64,000 nucleotides of DNA, from the NCBI GenBank assembly GCA_016934715.1, contig JAFGSI010000039.1, positions 1 to 64,000 of the forward strand, in the 5' to 3' direction. This DNA is from Anaerolineales bacterium (GTDB lineage: Bacteria > Chloroflexota > Anaerolineae > Anaerolineales > Villigracilaceae). Of the stretch, positions 17,628 to 27,300 are shown one piece after another. The number at the start of each line of letters is the position of its first letter. The stretch's first letter is position 1. The notes below the pieces were generated by a model. It was not told where the DNA came from. It made no database searches and was given only the letters and a program-made list of their open reading frames with translations. A program made the position numbers and the translations under genes.

Positions 17628-18917
17628 TCAGGAGGACCGGGTCAGGGCCTGGTCCAGGTCCCAGAGGATGTCGTCGGGATCCTCGATGCCGATGCTCAGG
17701 CGGATGAAGTCAGGCGAGACGCCGGCCCGGATCTGTTCGTCTGCGTTCAACTGCGAGTGGGTCGTGCTGGCGGGGTGGATGGCCAGGCTCTTGGCATCGC
17801 CCAGGTTGGCGACGTGGCTGAACAGCTGCAGACTGTCGATGAATTTTGCCCCGGCCTCATGCCCGCCCTTGACGCCGAAGCCAAGCATCGCTCCGGGACC
17901 CTTGGGCATGTACTTCTGCGCCGCAGCGTGGTCGGGGTGGCTTTCCAGGCCAGGATACTTGACCCAGGCAACGCGCGGGTGCGTTTCGAGGAAGGTCGCC
18001 GTGGTGCGGGCATTCTGCACATGGCGTTCCATGCGCAGGCTGAGGGTCTCAAGTCCCTGCAGGAAAAGCCACGAGTTGAACGGGGATTGGCATGCGCCCA
18101 GGTCGCGCAGGATCCCGGCCCGGGCCTTGGAGATGAAGGCCAGTTCGTTCAGGTCTGCGAAGACCACCCCATGGTAGGAAGGGTCGGGCGTTGTGAAGTT
18201 GGGGAAGCGGGCGTGCTGCCAGTCGAAATTGCCGCCGTCGACGATCACGCCGCCAATCGAGGTCCCATGGCCGCCGATGTATTTGGTGGTCGAGTGGGTG
18301 ACAAGGTTGGCGCCCCACTCGAACGGGCGGCAAAGGTAGGGGGTGGCGAAGGTGTTGTCGATCAGCAGCGGGATGTGGAATTCCTGTCCGATCCTGGCCA
18401 CTTCTTCAAAGGGAAAGACATTGACGCCTGGGTTGCCAAGGGTTTCGCCGTAGAGGATCTTGGTATTGGGGCGGATCGCCTGGCGGAAGTTCCCGGGGTC
18501 GCTCGGGTCGACCAGGGTCACCTCGATGCCCAGGCGTGGGAAGGTGTACATGAACTGGCTGACGGTCCCACCGTAAAGCGTGGCCGAAGAGACGATGTGG
18601 TCACCGGCCTGGCAGATGGCGAAGATGGCTGTCGCCTGGGCAGCATGGCCGGAGGAAACCTCCAGGGCGCCCGAACCGCCTTCCAGGTCGGCCATGCGTG
18701 CCTCGAGCACGTTGCTGGTCGGGTTCATAATGCGGGTGTAGATGTTGCCCTGCTCCTCGAGGGCGAACAGGCGGGCGGCCCGGGCGGTGCTCTGCAGGTC
18801 GTAGGCTGTGGTCTGGTAGATTGGCACGGCGCGGGCGCCGGTGCTCGGTTCGGGGCTGTAGCCGGCGTGCAGCTGGCGGGTGGTGAAGCCGAACGGACGA
18901 TCTGCTTTGGTCGACAT
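17628..18917 (-). CDS. metY: O-acetylhomoserine aminocarboxypropyltransferase (sulfhydrylase)
   Basis: MetY joins O-acetylhomoserine with sulfide, or methanethiol, using PLP to give homocysteine or methionine. The 429-residue protein has the Cys/Met metabolism enzyme pattern: FTTRQLHAGYSPEP, PIYQTTAYDL, YTRIMNPT, YGGTVSQF, GETLGNPG, and the PLP lysine in THSTTKYIGGHG. The ATG at 18917 is chosen over upstream starts in the same frame. It has AAGGAG at correct spacing and the family N terminus follows it; the upstream 34 codons run into the riboswitch terminator. Confidence 0.95.
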   Translation of the reverse strand: MSTKADRPFGFTTRQLHAGYSPEPSTGARAVPIYQTTAYDLQSTARAARLFALEEQGNIYTRIMNPTSNVLEARMADLEGGSGALEVSSGHAAQATAIFAICQAGDHIVSSATLYGGTVSQFMYTFPRLGIEVTLVDPSDPGNFRQAIRPNTKILYGETLGNPGVNVFPFEEVARIGQEFHIPLLIDNTFATPYLCRPFEWGANLVTHSTTKYIGGHGTSIGGVIVDGGNFDWQHARFPNFTTPDPSYHGVVFADLNELAFISKARAGILRDLGACQSPFNSWLFLQGLETLSLRMERHVQNARTTATFLETHPRVAWVKYPGLESHPDHAAAQKYMPKGPGAMLGFGVKGGHEAGAKFIDSLQLFSHVANLGDAKSLAIHPASTTHSQLNADEQIRAGVSPDFIRLSIGIEDPDDILWDLDQALTRSS

Positions 18918-19003
18918 GCTGGTTTCTCCTTGGACGGTTGTCTTGGATGCACCCACGGCGGAGCCTCCTGGGCGGCGGCCACAAATGGGGATGTGATGGA
19001 AGC

Positions 19004-19181
19004 AAAAGAAAAGCCCCATCCGGATAAGATGGGGCCAGGTTGTGTGGAACGAAGCCTCTCATCTTCCAGATCTCGGGTAACCTGCAAGGTTACCCCTACT
19101 GCCGGAATTGGCACCGTTCCTTTTCAGGATGGTTGCCGAGGCTTCACAGGGCCGGTCCCTCCGCCTCTCTGGATAAGAGCG
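19004..19181 (-). promoter_or_regulatory. SAM-I riboswitch (S-box) with intrinsic terminator
   Basis: Read on the minus strand, 19180-19054 is a textbook SAM-I aptamer: P1 strand GCTCTTATCCAGAG, GCGGAGGGACCGGCCC, TGAAGCCTCGGCAACC, GGTGCCAATTCC and the closing GAAGATGAGAGGC. A terminator stem GCCCCATC/GATGGGGC (19035-19028, 19020-19013) follows, with a U-rich tract at 19012-19004. SAM binding stabilises the aptamer and lets the terminator form, switching off metY-metA-aminotransferase. The metY ATG is 87 bases downstream of the terminator. Confidence 0.96.
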
Positions 19182-19212
19182 TTGCTCGATATTCAGTTGT
19201 TAATTAGGGCGG

Positions 19213-19241
19213 GTTATATCACGGCTGTCTAGATCTGTCAA
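19213..19241 (-). promoter_or_regulatory. Sigma-70 promoter of the metY operon
   Basis: On the minus strand, TTGACA (19241-19236), a 17-base spacer and TATAAC (19218-19213) form a near-consensus promoter. Transcription should start near 19206, about 25 bases before the riboswitch aptamer. Confidence 0.8.
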
Positions 19242-19294
19242 GTTGAGAATAGACAGTTGCTTGATGCATTTGCGTTAAGCCCATCCTCCACAGC

Positions 19295-20284
19295 CTATGG
19301 AAGTTGGAAGACGACCAGTGTCAGCCGGCCGGGCTCGACGGTCACCCGGCGCTCGTGGAGCGTGCCGCCCCAGACGAAGGCGATCCGGTAGCCTCCAGCC
19401 GGCAGGTCGCCCATGGCGGCATTTTCATACCAGTTGCTGTCCAGGTTGATGGTCTCCGGGGCGTAGGGTTGCAGTGAATGGGGCGTGTTGTTCCGGCCCG
19501 GTTCGCCCTGGAGCTGCAGGCTGATCCCGGCCGGGACGAAGTTCCCGTTCGCGTCCAGGATGCGGATGGCGATGGCCCCGTTCAGTTGACCGCGGCTGTC
19601 CAGGGTTGGTGCCAGCCACAGGTCCGGGTTGAGGGTAGTGGCGAAATCGTGGGAGTCGAGGCGGACCTCGAAGTGCAGGTGGCTGCCCAGGGCGGTCCCG
19701 GTCAGCCCGACGGCGCCGATCTGCTCTCCGGCCGCCACCGCCTGCCCGCTGACGATTTCGATCGAGGACAGGTGGGCGTAGAGGGTGTAGATCGTGGCGT
19801 AAGGGCTGGCGGGCAGGCGATGTTCCAGAACGACCAGGTTGCCGTAGTACCCGGACCAGGGGCTGAACAGCTCGACCGTGTCGTTGCCGGCGTGGGTGAC
19901 AATCCCGGCGGCGGCGGCCAGGACCGGGGTCCCGCTGGCGTTCTGAAACTCGACGCCGTGATGCGGGTCGCGGGCCCCGCCCATTGTGCTGCCGTATGGA
20001 TAGGAGCGGTCGAGGATGTAAGTTCCCGGGGCAGAGATCGGGCGCTGGAAGAGGAAGGTGCCATCCAGGATGCAGGTGCCGTCCGGTGGGGCAGCACAGG
20101 GAATGGACGCGCCCATCGTCGGCGTGGCGGTCGCCGGCAGTGAAACCGGCGTCTCTGTGGGAGTCGCTTCGGGGATGGTCAAGGTCGGACCGGGTGCCGT
20201 GGCCGGCGGACCGGTCGGGGTCGTGGGACTGCAGCCCACCAGGAGCAGGACCGCCAGGCCAAACACCACCGCCGCGTTTTTCAC
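19295..20284 (-). CDS. M23 metallopeptidase lipoprotein
   Basis: A lipoprotein signal (MKNAAVVFGLAVLLLVGCS) and a Thr/Pro linker lead to an M23 (LytM-like) domain at about residues 85-215. Metal-site motifs are DPHHGVEF, YTLYAHLS and SHLHFEVR. The aspartate of the first HxxxD motif is a glutamate here, which may still bind zinc. A beta-rich C-terminal domain of about 110 residues follows and is not recognised. Its ATG overlaps the ftcD stop (ATGA), so the two are co-translated. The likely role is peptidoglycan cross-bridge cleavage or wall remodelling. Confidence 0.82.
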   Translation of the reverse strand: MKNAAVVFGLAVLLLVGCSPTTPTGPPATAPGPTLTIPEATPTETPVSLPATATPTMGASIPCAAPPDGTCILDGTFLFQRPISAPGTYILDRSYPYGSTMGGARDPHHGVEFQNASGTPVLAAAAGIVTHAGNDTVELFSPWSGYYGNLVVLEHRLPASPYATIYTLYAHLSSIEIVSGQAVAAGEQIGAVGLTGTALGSHLHFEVRLDSHDFATTLNPDLWLAPTLDSRGQLNGAIAIRILDANGNFVPAGISLQLQGEPGRNNTPHSLQPYAPETINLDSNWYENAAMGDLPAGGYRIAFVWGGTLHERRVTVEPGRLTLVVFQLP

Positions 20285-21819
20285 GCCGTGCCCAGGCCCC
20301 CACGTTCGCGCAGCGACTTGCGCAGATCGGCTTCGATGCGGTCGGCGCGCGTCTGGAGCGTTTCGAGCTGGGCCAGAAGCCTGTCCCCGGCGATCTTATC
20401 CTGCAGGCTGTTGACGTTGATCTGGACGTTGTAGATGGCGGCCGTCAGGGCGGCGCGCCCCATTGCGACAGCTGCAGCCGCGTCGGAAACGGCGTTCAGG
20501 TTACCCAGGGCGGCGGCGCGCTCGCCCATGGCCATCACGCTGACGGCCTTCTGGGCGGTGGCCAGAGGCACTTCGGTCGCCTTGAGGGTCGCCGCCTCGA
20601 TGGCCTCGGCGCGGGCTGCCTCCTCGTCCGCGTTCGTCCGCGGCAGGCGGAAGGCAGCCATGACTGCCTCGAAGGCGGCCGCATCCTCCTCGGCCAGGCG
20701 GTTCAACTCGGCGCGCAGACGCTCGGCCTGGAGCAGGATCTCGTTGACCTGGGCCTCGACCTCGGCGTATTTCTTCTTGCCGATCGTCAGGCGGGCGACC
20801 ATCGCAACCAGAGCGGCGCCTGTCGCTCCAGCGTGGGCCGCGGCGGCCCCGCCTCCCGGGGCCGGGGTCCCGGCGGCGAGTTCGTCCAGGAAGGACGAGC
20901 AGGCTTCCGGTCCGGCCTTGCCCAGGGCAGCATGCAGGCGCCGTTCGAGGATCTGGTCCGGCTCGAAGCCCTCCAGCTGGAGATAGCCGACGGCTGCCTC
21001 GGTCAGGGCTTCCTGCGGAATGAGCCCGACCAGTTCGCAGGAGGTGATTTTCACGCCCCGTCCGGCTGCCTCGGCCCGGATGGCCTCGACAACCGTCCGG
21101 ACGGAGGTCTCGCGGTAGTTGGTCAGATTCATGGAAACCTGGGCCCGGCCGTCGACCAGCATGCCGAGACCCTTGACGCATGGGAAGCCGCCTGAAGAGG
21201 TCCGGATGGTCTTGGCGATGGACTTGGCGACCGAGACGTCGTCGGTGTCCAGATAGACGTTGTAGGCGATCAAGGGATGGCGGGCGCCGATGATCGTCGC
21301 CCCTGCCGGACCGAGGCGCTTCGGCCCAAAGTCTGGCTGGCGATCGGGGTCGGTCCCGATCGCGGCCTTGAGACCCTCGTATTGCCCGCGGCGGATATTC
21401 TCTAAATTGACACGCTCGGGACGCGTGGCGGCCTGCTCGTACAGGTAGACCGGGATTTCCAATTCGGTGCCGACGCGTTCACCCAGCCGGCGGGCGATGG
21501 CCACGCAGTCGTCCATCGTCAGGCCGGCGATCGGTACGAAGGGGATCACGTCGGCCGCGCCCAGGCGCGGGTGGGTGCCGGAATGCTCGTCCAGGTTGAT
21601 CTGATCAACGGCGGTGCGGATGGCCTGAAAAGCGGCCTCTTCGACGCCCTCGGGCGTGCCGGCGAAGGTCAGCACGGTACGGTTGTGGTCGTCGTCAGAG
21701 TGGCGGTCGAGCAGGGCGACGCCGGGAACGGCACTGATCGCCGCCGCGATGGCCTCGACGACTTGCGGGCGGCGGGCGTCGGAAAAGTTGGCGATACATT
21801 CGACGATTGGTTTGGGCAT
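20281..21819 (-). CDS. ftcD: Bifunctional formimidoyltransferase-cyclodeaminase
   Basis: The 512-residue protein fuses two folate enzymes. Residues 1 to about 300 are glutamate formimidoyltransferase (ECIANFSDARR, DRHSDDDHNRTVLTFAG, GTHPRLGAADVIPFVP, YLYEQAA, IGARHPLIAYNVYLDT). Residues from about 310 are formimidoyl-THF cyclodeaminase (SSFLDELAAGTPAPGGGAAAAHAGATGAALVAMV). Together they move the formimino group of histidine breakdown to tetrahydrofolate. No hut genes are adjacent. CGAGGAAC serves as ribosome-binding site. Confidence 0.95.
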   Translation of the reverse strand: MPKPIVECIANFSDARRPQVVEAIAAAISAVPGVALLDRHSDDDHNRTVLTFAGTPEGVEEAAFQAIRTAVDQINLDEHSGTHPRLGAADVIPFVPIAGLTMDDCVAIARRLGERVGTELEIPVYLYEQAATRPERVNLENIRRGQYEGLKAAIGTDPDRQPDFGPKRLGPAGATIIGARHPLIAYNVYLDTDDVSVAKSIAKTIRTSSGGFPCVKGLGMLVDGRAQVSMNLTNYRETSVRTVVEAIRAEAAGRGVKITSCELVGLIPQEALTEAAVGYLQLEGFEPDQILERRLHAALGKAGPEACSSFLDELAAGTPAPGGGAAAAHAGATGAALVAMVARLTIGKKKYAEVEAQVNEILLQAERLRAELNRLAEEDAAAFEAVMAAFRLPRTNADEEAARAEAIEAATLKATEVPLATAQKAVSVMAMGERAAALGNLNAVSDAAAAVAMGRAALTAAIYNVQINVNSLQDKIAGDRLLAQLETLQTRADRIEADLRKSLRERGGLGTA

Positions 21820-21896
21820 ACGTTCCTCGAAAAGAGTCCGGTGGTTTCGCTCTCGACGCGGGAGGGGCGGCCGGCTTGGTAGGTGGAATGTTCTGA

Positions 21897-21902
21897 ATTA
21901 TA
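21897..21902 (-). promoter_or_regulatory. Candidate -10 box upstream of ftcD
   Basis: TATAAT reads on the minus strand at 21902-21897, preceded by GCGT. It would give a leader of about 70 bases. No -35 at the usual spacing is convincing; TTGAAC lies only 14 bases away. The same GCGTTATAAT string occurs before the GT8 gene at 24362-24357. Confidence 0.35.
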
Positions 21903-21926
21903 ACGCAGACGTGCAGGTTCAAACCC

Positions 21927-22092
21927 TTACCGGCTGTGCAGGCCGGTCAGCGAGAGCTCCGCCATGACAGCCTCCAGGGTGGCACCCTGCTCGAGGGCGA
22001 GCAGGCGATTGAGGGCATAGAGGGTGAGGGTGGTGCGGTGGGTCCTGCCAGGCGGGCAGGGGCGGATTCAAAAAGGAGGCCAGTCTGGGCAT
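21927..22092 (-). pseudogene. Small ORF interrupted by a probable frameshift
   Basis: A good start exists at 22092 (AAAGGAAG, then ATG), reading MPRLASFLNPPLPAWQ. That frame then turns into Pro/His-rich text and ends at 21919. A different frame in the second half reads TTLTLYALNRLLALEQ and continues GATLEAVMAELSLTGLHSR to a TAA at 21927, which looks like real protein. The two halves are joined if one base is removed near 22035-22050. Either a true frameshift or a sequencing error is possible. The family is not recognised. It directly follows pyroglutamyl peptidase. Confidence 0.35.
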
Positions 22093-22109
22093 GGTCTTCC
22101 TTTCTGGAA

Positions 22110-22772
22110 TCAAGATGGATGCGCATTGGGCGACCGATTTGCCAGCGCCGGGTCGATCTGGCTGCGGCGGGTGATCACTCCGATGGCGATCGTCACTGCC
22201 TGGACCATCGTCTCCAGGCTCATCGAGGGCGCGCGGTCGTTCTGCCGGGCGACCTGTTCGGGCAGGCGCGGCAGGTGGATGAAACCGGCCGGGATGCGGA
22301 TGCGCTGGGTCTCGAGATGGTGCAGCAGCACGTAGGTAACCTGGTTGCACAGGAATGCTCCGGCGCTGAGCGACAGCTCGGCTGGGATGCCAGTCTCCAG
22401 GATCGCATCCATGATCTCGCGCACAGGCAGGGTGGTGAAGTAGGCGGCCGGCCCATCCGGGAGGATGGGCTGGTCGCAGACCTGGGTCCCGACGTTGTCG
22501 GCGATGCGGTAGTCGAGCAGGTTGATGGCCAGGCGCTCGATTGAGACCGCCGCCCGCTGGCCGGCTTCACCCAGGCAGACGACCGCCTGCGGCCGGACCC
22601 GCTCGAAGACTTCGAGCAGGCTCGCCGGGCCAGCCTGGCGATCCACCGGCAGGATGGCCGTTTCGAGCTGGACGCCGTCTGTCGGACGGTTGGCCAGGGT
22701 CCGGGCGACCTGCTCGGACGGATTGATGTTGCTCCCCCCAAAGGGTTCGAAGCCTGTCAGGAGCAGGATCAC
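22110..22772 (-). CDS. pcp: Pyroglutamyl peptidase I
   Basis: Pcp removes N-terminal pyroglutamate from peptides. Starting at the GTG at 22772, the 220-residue protein begins MILLLTGFEPFGGSNINPSE, the family N terminus. The catalytic residues fit: Glu80 in VSIERLAIN, Cys142 in SAGAFLCNQVTY and His166 in GFIHLPRLPEQ. The GTG overlaps the stop of the kinase gene as GTGA, which fixes the start although the frame is open further upstream. Confidence 0.92.
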   Translation of the reverse strand: MILLLTGFEPFGGSNINPSEQVARTLANRPTDGVQLETAILPVDRQAGPASLLEVFERVRPQAVVCLGEAGQRAAVSIERLAINLLDYRIADNVGTQVCDQPILPDGPAAYFTTLPVREIMDAILETGIPAELSLSAGAFLCNQVTYVLLHHLETQRIRIPAGFIHLPRLPEQVARQNDRAPSMSLETMVQAVTIAIGVITRRSQIDPALANRSPNAHPS

Positions 22773-23281
22773 GAAGGCACCTTTCTGAACGGACCGGTCT
22801 CGAGGAAGCCGGTGCACAGCGGTGTGATCACGGCGATGTGTTCGGCCAGATGCCGGCTTTCGAAACGGGCAACGGAGTTGACGGCCCACAGCATGCGACC
22901 GGCCTGGAGGGTGTCGATCTGTCTCCGGTAGACTTCGGGCCAGGGGATCCGGCTCTCGTAGCCGAGGCGAGCGGCGGTTCGCAGCGGTTCGAAAGCCTGG
23001 GCGGCGACGTCTTGCCTCGGGTCCTGCAGGGACATGGCGGTGTCCTGGGCCGGGTTGCCCCAGACGGTATCCTCGAAGTCGCGCGCGTGCAGACGGCTGT
23101 GATGGACCGTGAGGTTGCCATGCCACAGGTCATGGTGGATGACCCGCAGGCCGGCCGGCTCGGCACAGGTATGCGTGTAGGCATCACCAACCCGGACCTG
23201 TTCGCAGACCTGCCAGGCGTGTGGCGTGAAGGAATCCCGGGTTTGGGCACTGGGCCGGGTCAGGCTGGAGAAGGCTTTCAA
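22769..23281 (-). CDS. N-terminally truncated aminoglycoside-phosphotransferase-like protein
   Basis: The 170-residue protein has the kinase catalytic loop VIHHDLWHGNLTV (HxDxxxxN) and the metal-binding DFEDTVWGNPAQDTA of the APH/choline kinase fold. The loop falls near residue 50, whereas it usually lies near residue 180-200. The ATP-binding N-lobe and part of the C-lobe are therefore missing. Its ATG overlaps the GT8 stop (ATGA), so it appears to be translated. It is either a decayed kinase or a domain remnant kept for another use. Confidence 0.65.
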   Translation of the reverse strand: MKAFSSLTRPSAQTRDSFTPHAWQVCEQVRVGDAYTHTCAEPAGLRVIHHDLWHGNLTVHHSRLHARDFEDTVWGNPAQDTAMSLQDPRQDVAAQAFEPLRTAARLGYESRIPWPEVYRRQIDTLQAGRMLWAVNSVARFESRHLAEHIAVITPLCTGFLETGPFRKVPS

Positions 23282-24318
23282 GAAGGCTTCCTTTGATGTT
23301 GCAGTTCTTTGATCTGGACCTGGAGGCGGGTCAGTCTGGGAATTCTATGTAGAGCGGGATGCCTGTTCATCATCGTGGTGTAGGTCTCGAACCACAGAGT
23401 GTAGTCGGGGAAGCGGCTGAAACGCTGGATCGTGCCAGGCTGCTTAAATTTCCAGGGTTTGTAGCCGGCGAAGTGGGTCCCGCATAGAACAGCCAGATGC
23501 GGATAGCCATTAAAACTGCTGTAGCGCAGGTCGAGGTTGGTCCACTGCCCGGACCAGCGCAGGGTGGCATACTGCATCTCGGGCCAGTTGAAGGAGTCCC
23601 CGATCAGGGCGACGATCTCCGGCCGGGTCACATCTTCCAGGATGGCCTCAAACTCCGCCTGGGAAGGGTGCAGGACGAACAGCGAACTGTTGATGCCCAT
23701 GTTGGTTGGGTCGGTCCTGACCCGGTCGGTGATCGTTTGCGGGACCCGGGTCCCGTGCGGACAGACCGGTTCGTAGACGGCATGCCACTTCCACTTCCCA
23801 TCTTGTTCGACCGAGGCCGGTAGGATGTACTGGCCCCCTTCGTCGTATTCCATTGTGGTTTGTTTGTCTTCGTTGAGAATCCCGGCTGGTGGGTCGAGGG
23901 TGAAGAGGTGGTCATAGCAGCGCAGTGGAAGGATGTCGGCGTCGGCGACGACGATCCGGTCATAGCGCAGACCCAGGTCGCCATCATGACCGAGACGCAG
24001 GGAGTGGAAGCGGGTGAACAGGAAGGGGCGGTCCTGGCGTTCCTGGCGCCGCTTGTGGGGGATGAAGACTTCGGGGATCTCGACCACATGATCGTACAGG
24101 ACTCCCAGGGCTTCCCGGGCGGCTGGCGAGACCTGGTCGGAGGCCAGGCAGACCAGGTCTGCCTGCGTCCCCATCACGTGCAGGGCATGTGCGAAGACCA
24201 GCGCCCCCGGCAGGAAGCTGTCGTTGCGTATGAGGAAGGTCACAAAAGCGAAGCGGGAGGAACCGTCGGCGCGTTTGGCTTGCTCGGGAGGGGGGTAGCT
24301 GGCCTGAAAATCGATCAT
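23278..24318 (-). CDS. GT8-like glycosyltransferase
   Basis: The 346-residue protein has a glycogenin/GT8 layout: an N-terminal FAFVTFLIRNDSFLPGALVFAHAL, the DxD nucleotide-sugar motif in VVADADILPL, MGINSSLFVLHPS, and a late histidine in GTHFAGYKPWKF. It is likely cytoplasmic and transfers a hexose from UDP-sugar; the acceptor is unknown. The next gene, a truncated kinase, overlaps its stop. Confidence 0.8.
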   Translation of the reverse strand: MIDFQASYPPPEQAKRADGSSRFAFVTFLIRNDSFLPGALVFAHALHVMGTQADLVCLASDQVSPAAREALGVLYDHVVEIPEVFIPHKRRQERQDRPFLFTRFHSLRLGHDGDLGLRYDRIVVADADILPLRCYDHLFTLDPPAGILNEDKQTTMEYDEGGQYILPASVEQDGKWKWHAVYEPVCPHGTRVPQTITDRVRTDPTNMGINSSLFVLHPSQAEFEAILEDVTRPEIVALIGDSFNWPEMQYATLRWSGQWTNLDLRYSSFNGYPHLAVLCGTHFAGYKPWKFKQPGTIQRFSRFPDYTLWFETYTTMMNRHPALHRIPRLTRLQVQIKELQHQRKPS

Positions 24319-24356
24319 GTTCGTGATGTGCTCCCGGGAAATTCCCAGAAGGCTAC

Positions 24357-24362
24357 ATTATA
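24357..24362 (-). promoter_or_regulatory. Candidate -10 box of the GT8 operon
   Basis: TATAAT on the minus strand (24362-24357) lies 39 bases before the ATG at 24318 and is preceded by GCGT. No standard -35 is seen at 17 bases; TTACTG lies 13 bases away. The 75-base gap to the PAS/HD-GYP gene holds little else. Confidence 0.4.
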
Positions 24363-24393
24363 ACGCCCATCAACGCAGTAAGGCCCGACCCGG

Positions 24394-27300
24394 TTAAAGG
24401 TGAAGACCGCTATTGAGGAACAACTCGGCCACCCGGGGATCGAAATGGCTGCCGGAATGGTTTTTTATATACTCGAGGGTGTCTTCTTTCGACCAGGCGT
24501 CCCGGTATGGCCGCTGGCTGGTCAGGGCGTCGAAGACGTCGATCACGGCAAAGATGCGGGCTGCAAGCGGGATGTTCTCGCCTGCCAGGCCGTTCGGGTA
24601 GCCGTTCCCGTCCCATTTCTCGTGATGGCGGTAGGGAATATCCAGGGCCGGTTTCAGGTAGGTGATCGGAGAGAGCATGTCGAAGGCCAGTTGGGGATGG
24701 CGGTGCATGATGGCCCATTCTTCCTCGGTCAGTTTGCCGGGCTTGAGCAGGATGGAATCGGGGATTCCCATTTTACCGATGTCGTGGAGCAGAGCTCCCC
24801 GGCGGATGTGGACCAGATCTTCGTCTGTAATCCCGAGGGCTAGCGCCAGGCGCAGGGTCAGTTCTGTGACCCGGTCGGAGTGGCGCTCGGTCTCTTGTTC
24901 GCGCAGTTCGAGGGCATGGGACCAGCCCTCGATGGTGGCGTCATAAGCCAGCGAGAGGTCCAGGTTCGCGCGCTGCAATCCGTCGAACAGGCGGGCGTTA
25001 TCGATCGCAATGGCCGCCTGGGTGGCCACGGCCTCCAGGAATTCGACCCACTCGCGGGTGACACGCAACGGGCTGCGGTGGAAGGTCTCCAGTACCCCGA
25101 TGATATGGCCCTTGGCGATCATGGGGGCGCCGTAGTAGGCAACAAAACCTTCGGCAGCCCGGATCTCTCCCTGGCTGAGCTGTTCAGTGGCCAGGGCAAG
25201 ATCGGGGACACCCAGCGGGCGGCGCTCGGATGCGATCCGCCCGGCCAACCCTTCTCCCAGGTGGACCGACTGGATATGAGCGATCTTCAGACCGCGTCCA
25301 GCCGCGTGTTCCAGCGTGAGCGTGCCCGGATTGAACAGGAGTACGGCGGCGGCATCGACCTTCAACTGGACGTTGATCTCACCCAGCAGGATGTCCAGGG
25401 TCATGTGTGGATCGATGCTGGCGGTGATGGCCAGGTCGATATTGCGCAGGGACTGGACGTGGGCGAGTCGCTCCAGGGCCTGGTCGTACAGGCGGGTCCG
25501 CTGCAGGGCGTTGCCGACCATTTCGCCCAGGGCGGCCAGCAGACGGACCTCCTGTTCGGTGAAGGCGGGCGCCTCGACCCGGCGCTGGGCGATCAGCATG
25601 CCCAGGATCTCGGTCTCGGTGATCAAGGGCACGATTGCCTTCGGGCCAAGGGCCTCCCGGCTGACCAGCCTGCTCATCCGATCGGGATCCGTAATTCCCT
25701 CGGTTGTCACCACCGGGGCGCGGCTCCGCAGAACCTCAGCGCAACGGCTCTCGTTGAGATTGAATTTCGCCCCTGTGCTGGGCGCCAGGAGACCATCGGC
25801 CAGGGTGATGGTGAAACTATCCCGTTCGTAACCAAGCAGGACAACTGCGCCGCTGTCGGCCTGGATGGCCTGGCGCATCTCGACCAGAAGGCGCGGCAAC
25901 AGCTCGTCGACGGAGCGGGTCGACCGCAGGACGGATGAGATGGTGTACAGGACCTCCAGTTCACTGGTGCGGGCCCGGAGTGCCTCTTGGGAGAGCAGGC
26001 TATCGGTAATGTCACGGATGATCGCCAGGATCGATGGCTCTCCTCCGTACGTGATCGGCAGTCCGATCACATCCACATCGAGGGGGGTTCCATCCAGGCG
26101 GATCAGTTTCTCCTGCGTGGCAGGTAGAGGCCGGCCGGTTGTCATGGCCTTGCGCATGCGGGCGACAACCATTTCCCTGTAATCGGGGTGGACGAACTGG
26201 ATGAAGGGCTGCCCGATGATTTCTTCGGGCCCTTCGGCGCCCATCAATTTCAGGGCAGTCTGGTTGGCAAAATCGATTGTTCCGCCGCGGTGGACGGTGA
26301 TAGCTTCGGGCAAATGTTCGACCAGCAGGCGGTACTTCTCCTCGCTTTCGCGGATCGCGGCCTCCGCCATTTTGCGCTCGGTGATGTCGAGGGCGGTGAA
26401 CGTCACCCCGCGTGATGGGTTCGCCAGATCGAGCGGTGTCGAGGAGAGCAGGACCTGGATGATGGTTCCGTCCTTCCTTCGCCAGAGGACCTCGACGGTG
26501 CCGGTGCCGCCTTCGGCGATCTGGCGATATTTTTCCTGGCCGACATAGTTGTAATCCTCGTCGGTTGGATAGAGCAGCCGGGCGCTCTGATCCAGTAATT
26601 CTTCCCGGCTGTAACCGGTCATTTCACAAAGCCGGTCATTGGCTGCAACGATGACTCGCTCGACCACCACTCCGATCCCGACCGGGGCAACCCGGATGAT
26701 GCTCTTGAGCTCCTGTTCACTGTTGCGCAGGGCTTTTTCGGCCCGTTCCCGTTTGGTGATGTCCTCGACGATCGCCTGGATGCAGTCCTGGTCCCGGAAG
26801 CGGATCGGATTCAGCGAGAGCAGGGCGGTGTAGGTCGAACCGTCCTTGCGCAGGAAGGCGACCTGCGCCTCTTTCACGGATCCGTGTTTGGTAAACTGAC
26901 CCCGGACTGCATGCATTTGGGCCGGGTTGGCATACAGGGCAGCGACATTACCCATCTCTCGAAAGTCTTCCGCTGCATAACCTCCCGGCTCGAGCAGGGC
27001 CGGGTTGAAGAGCAGCAGATTCCCCTCCCGGTCGGCCACCCCAATCCCGACCGGGGCGTTCTCGAAGAGTGTTCGGAACTGTTCCTCACTGGCTTGCAGG
27101 CTTTCTTCTGCCTGCTTGTGCCCGCTGATATCCAGCGTGATCCCGCCGAGCAGAGGGGGCTGTCCGGACTGCTGGAGGGCGAACTTGTGCGTGAACCAGA
27201 CGCGCCCGGCGAATCTCTCTTCGATGGTTTTTTCCTGGCCGCTGGTCAGGACCTGCTGGTCGTCGACGGTGATCTTTTCGGCGAATTCGCCCGGGAAGAT

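Noticed and set aside
17559-19232. Long open frame on the plus strand opposite metY
   Set aside because: It lies opposite metY and the SAM riboswitch, shows no family motif and has the composition of an antisense frame in GC-rich DNA.
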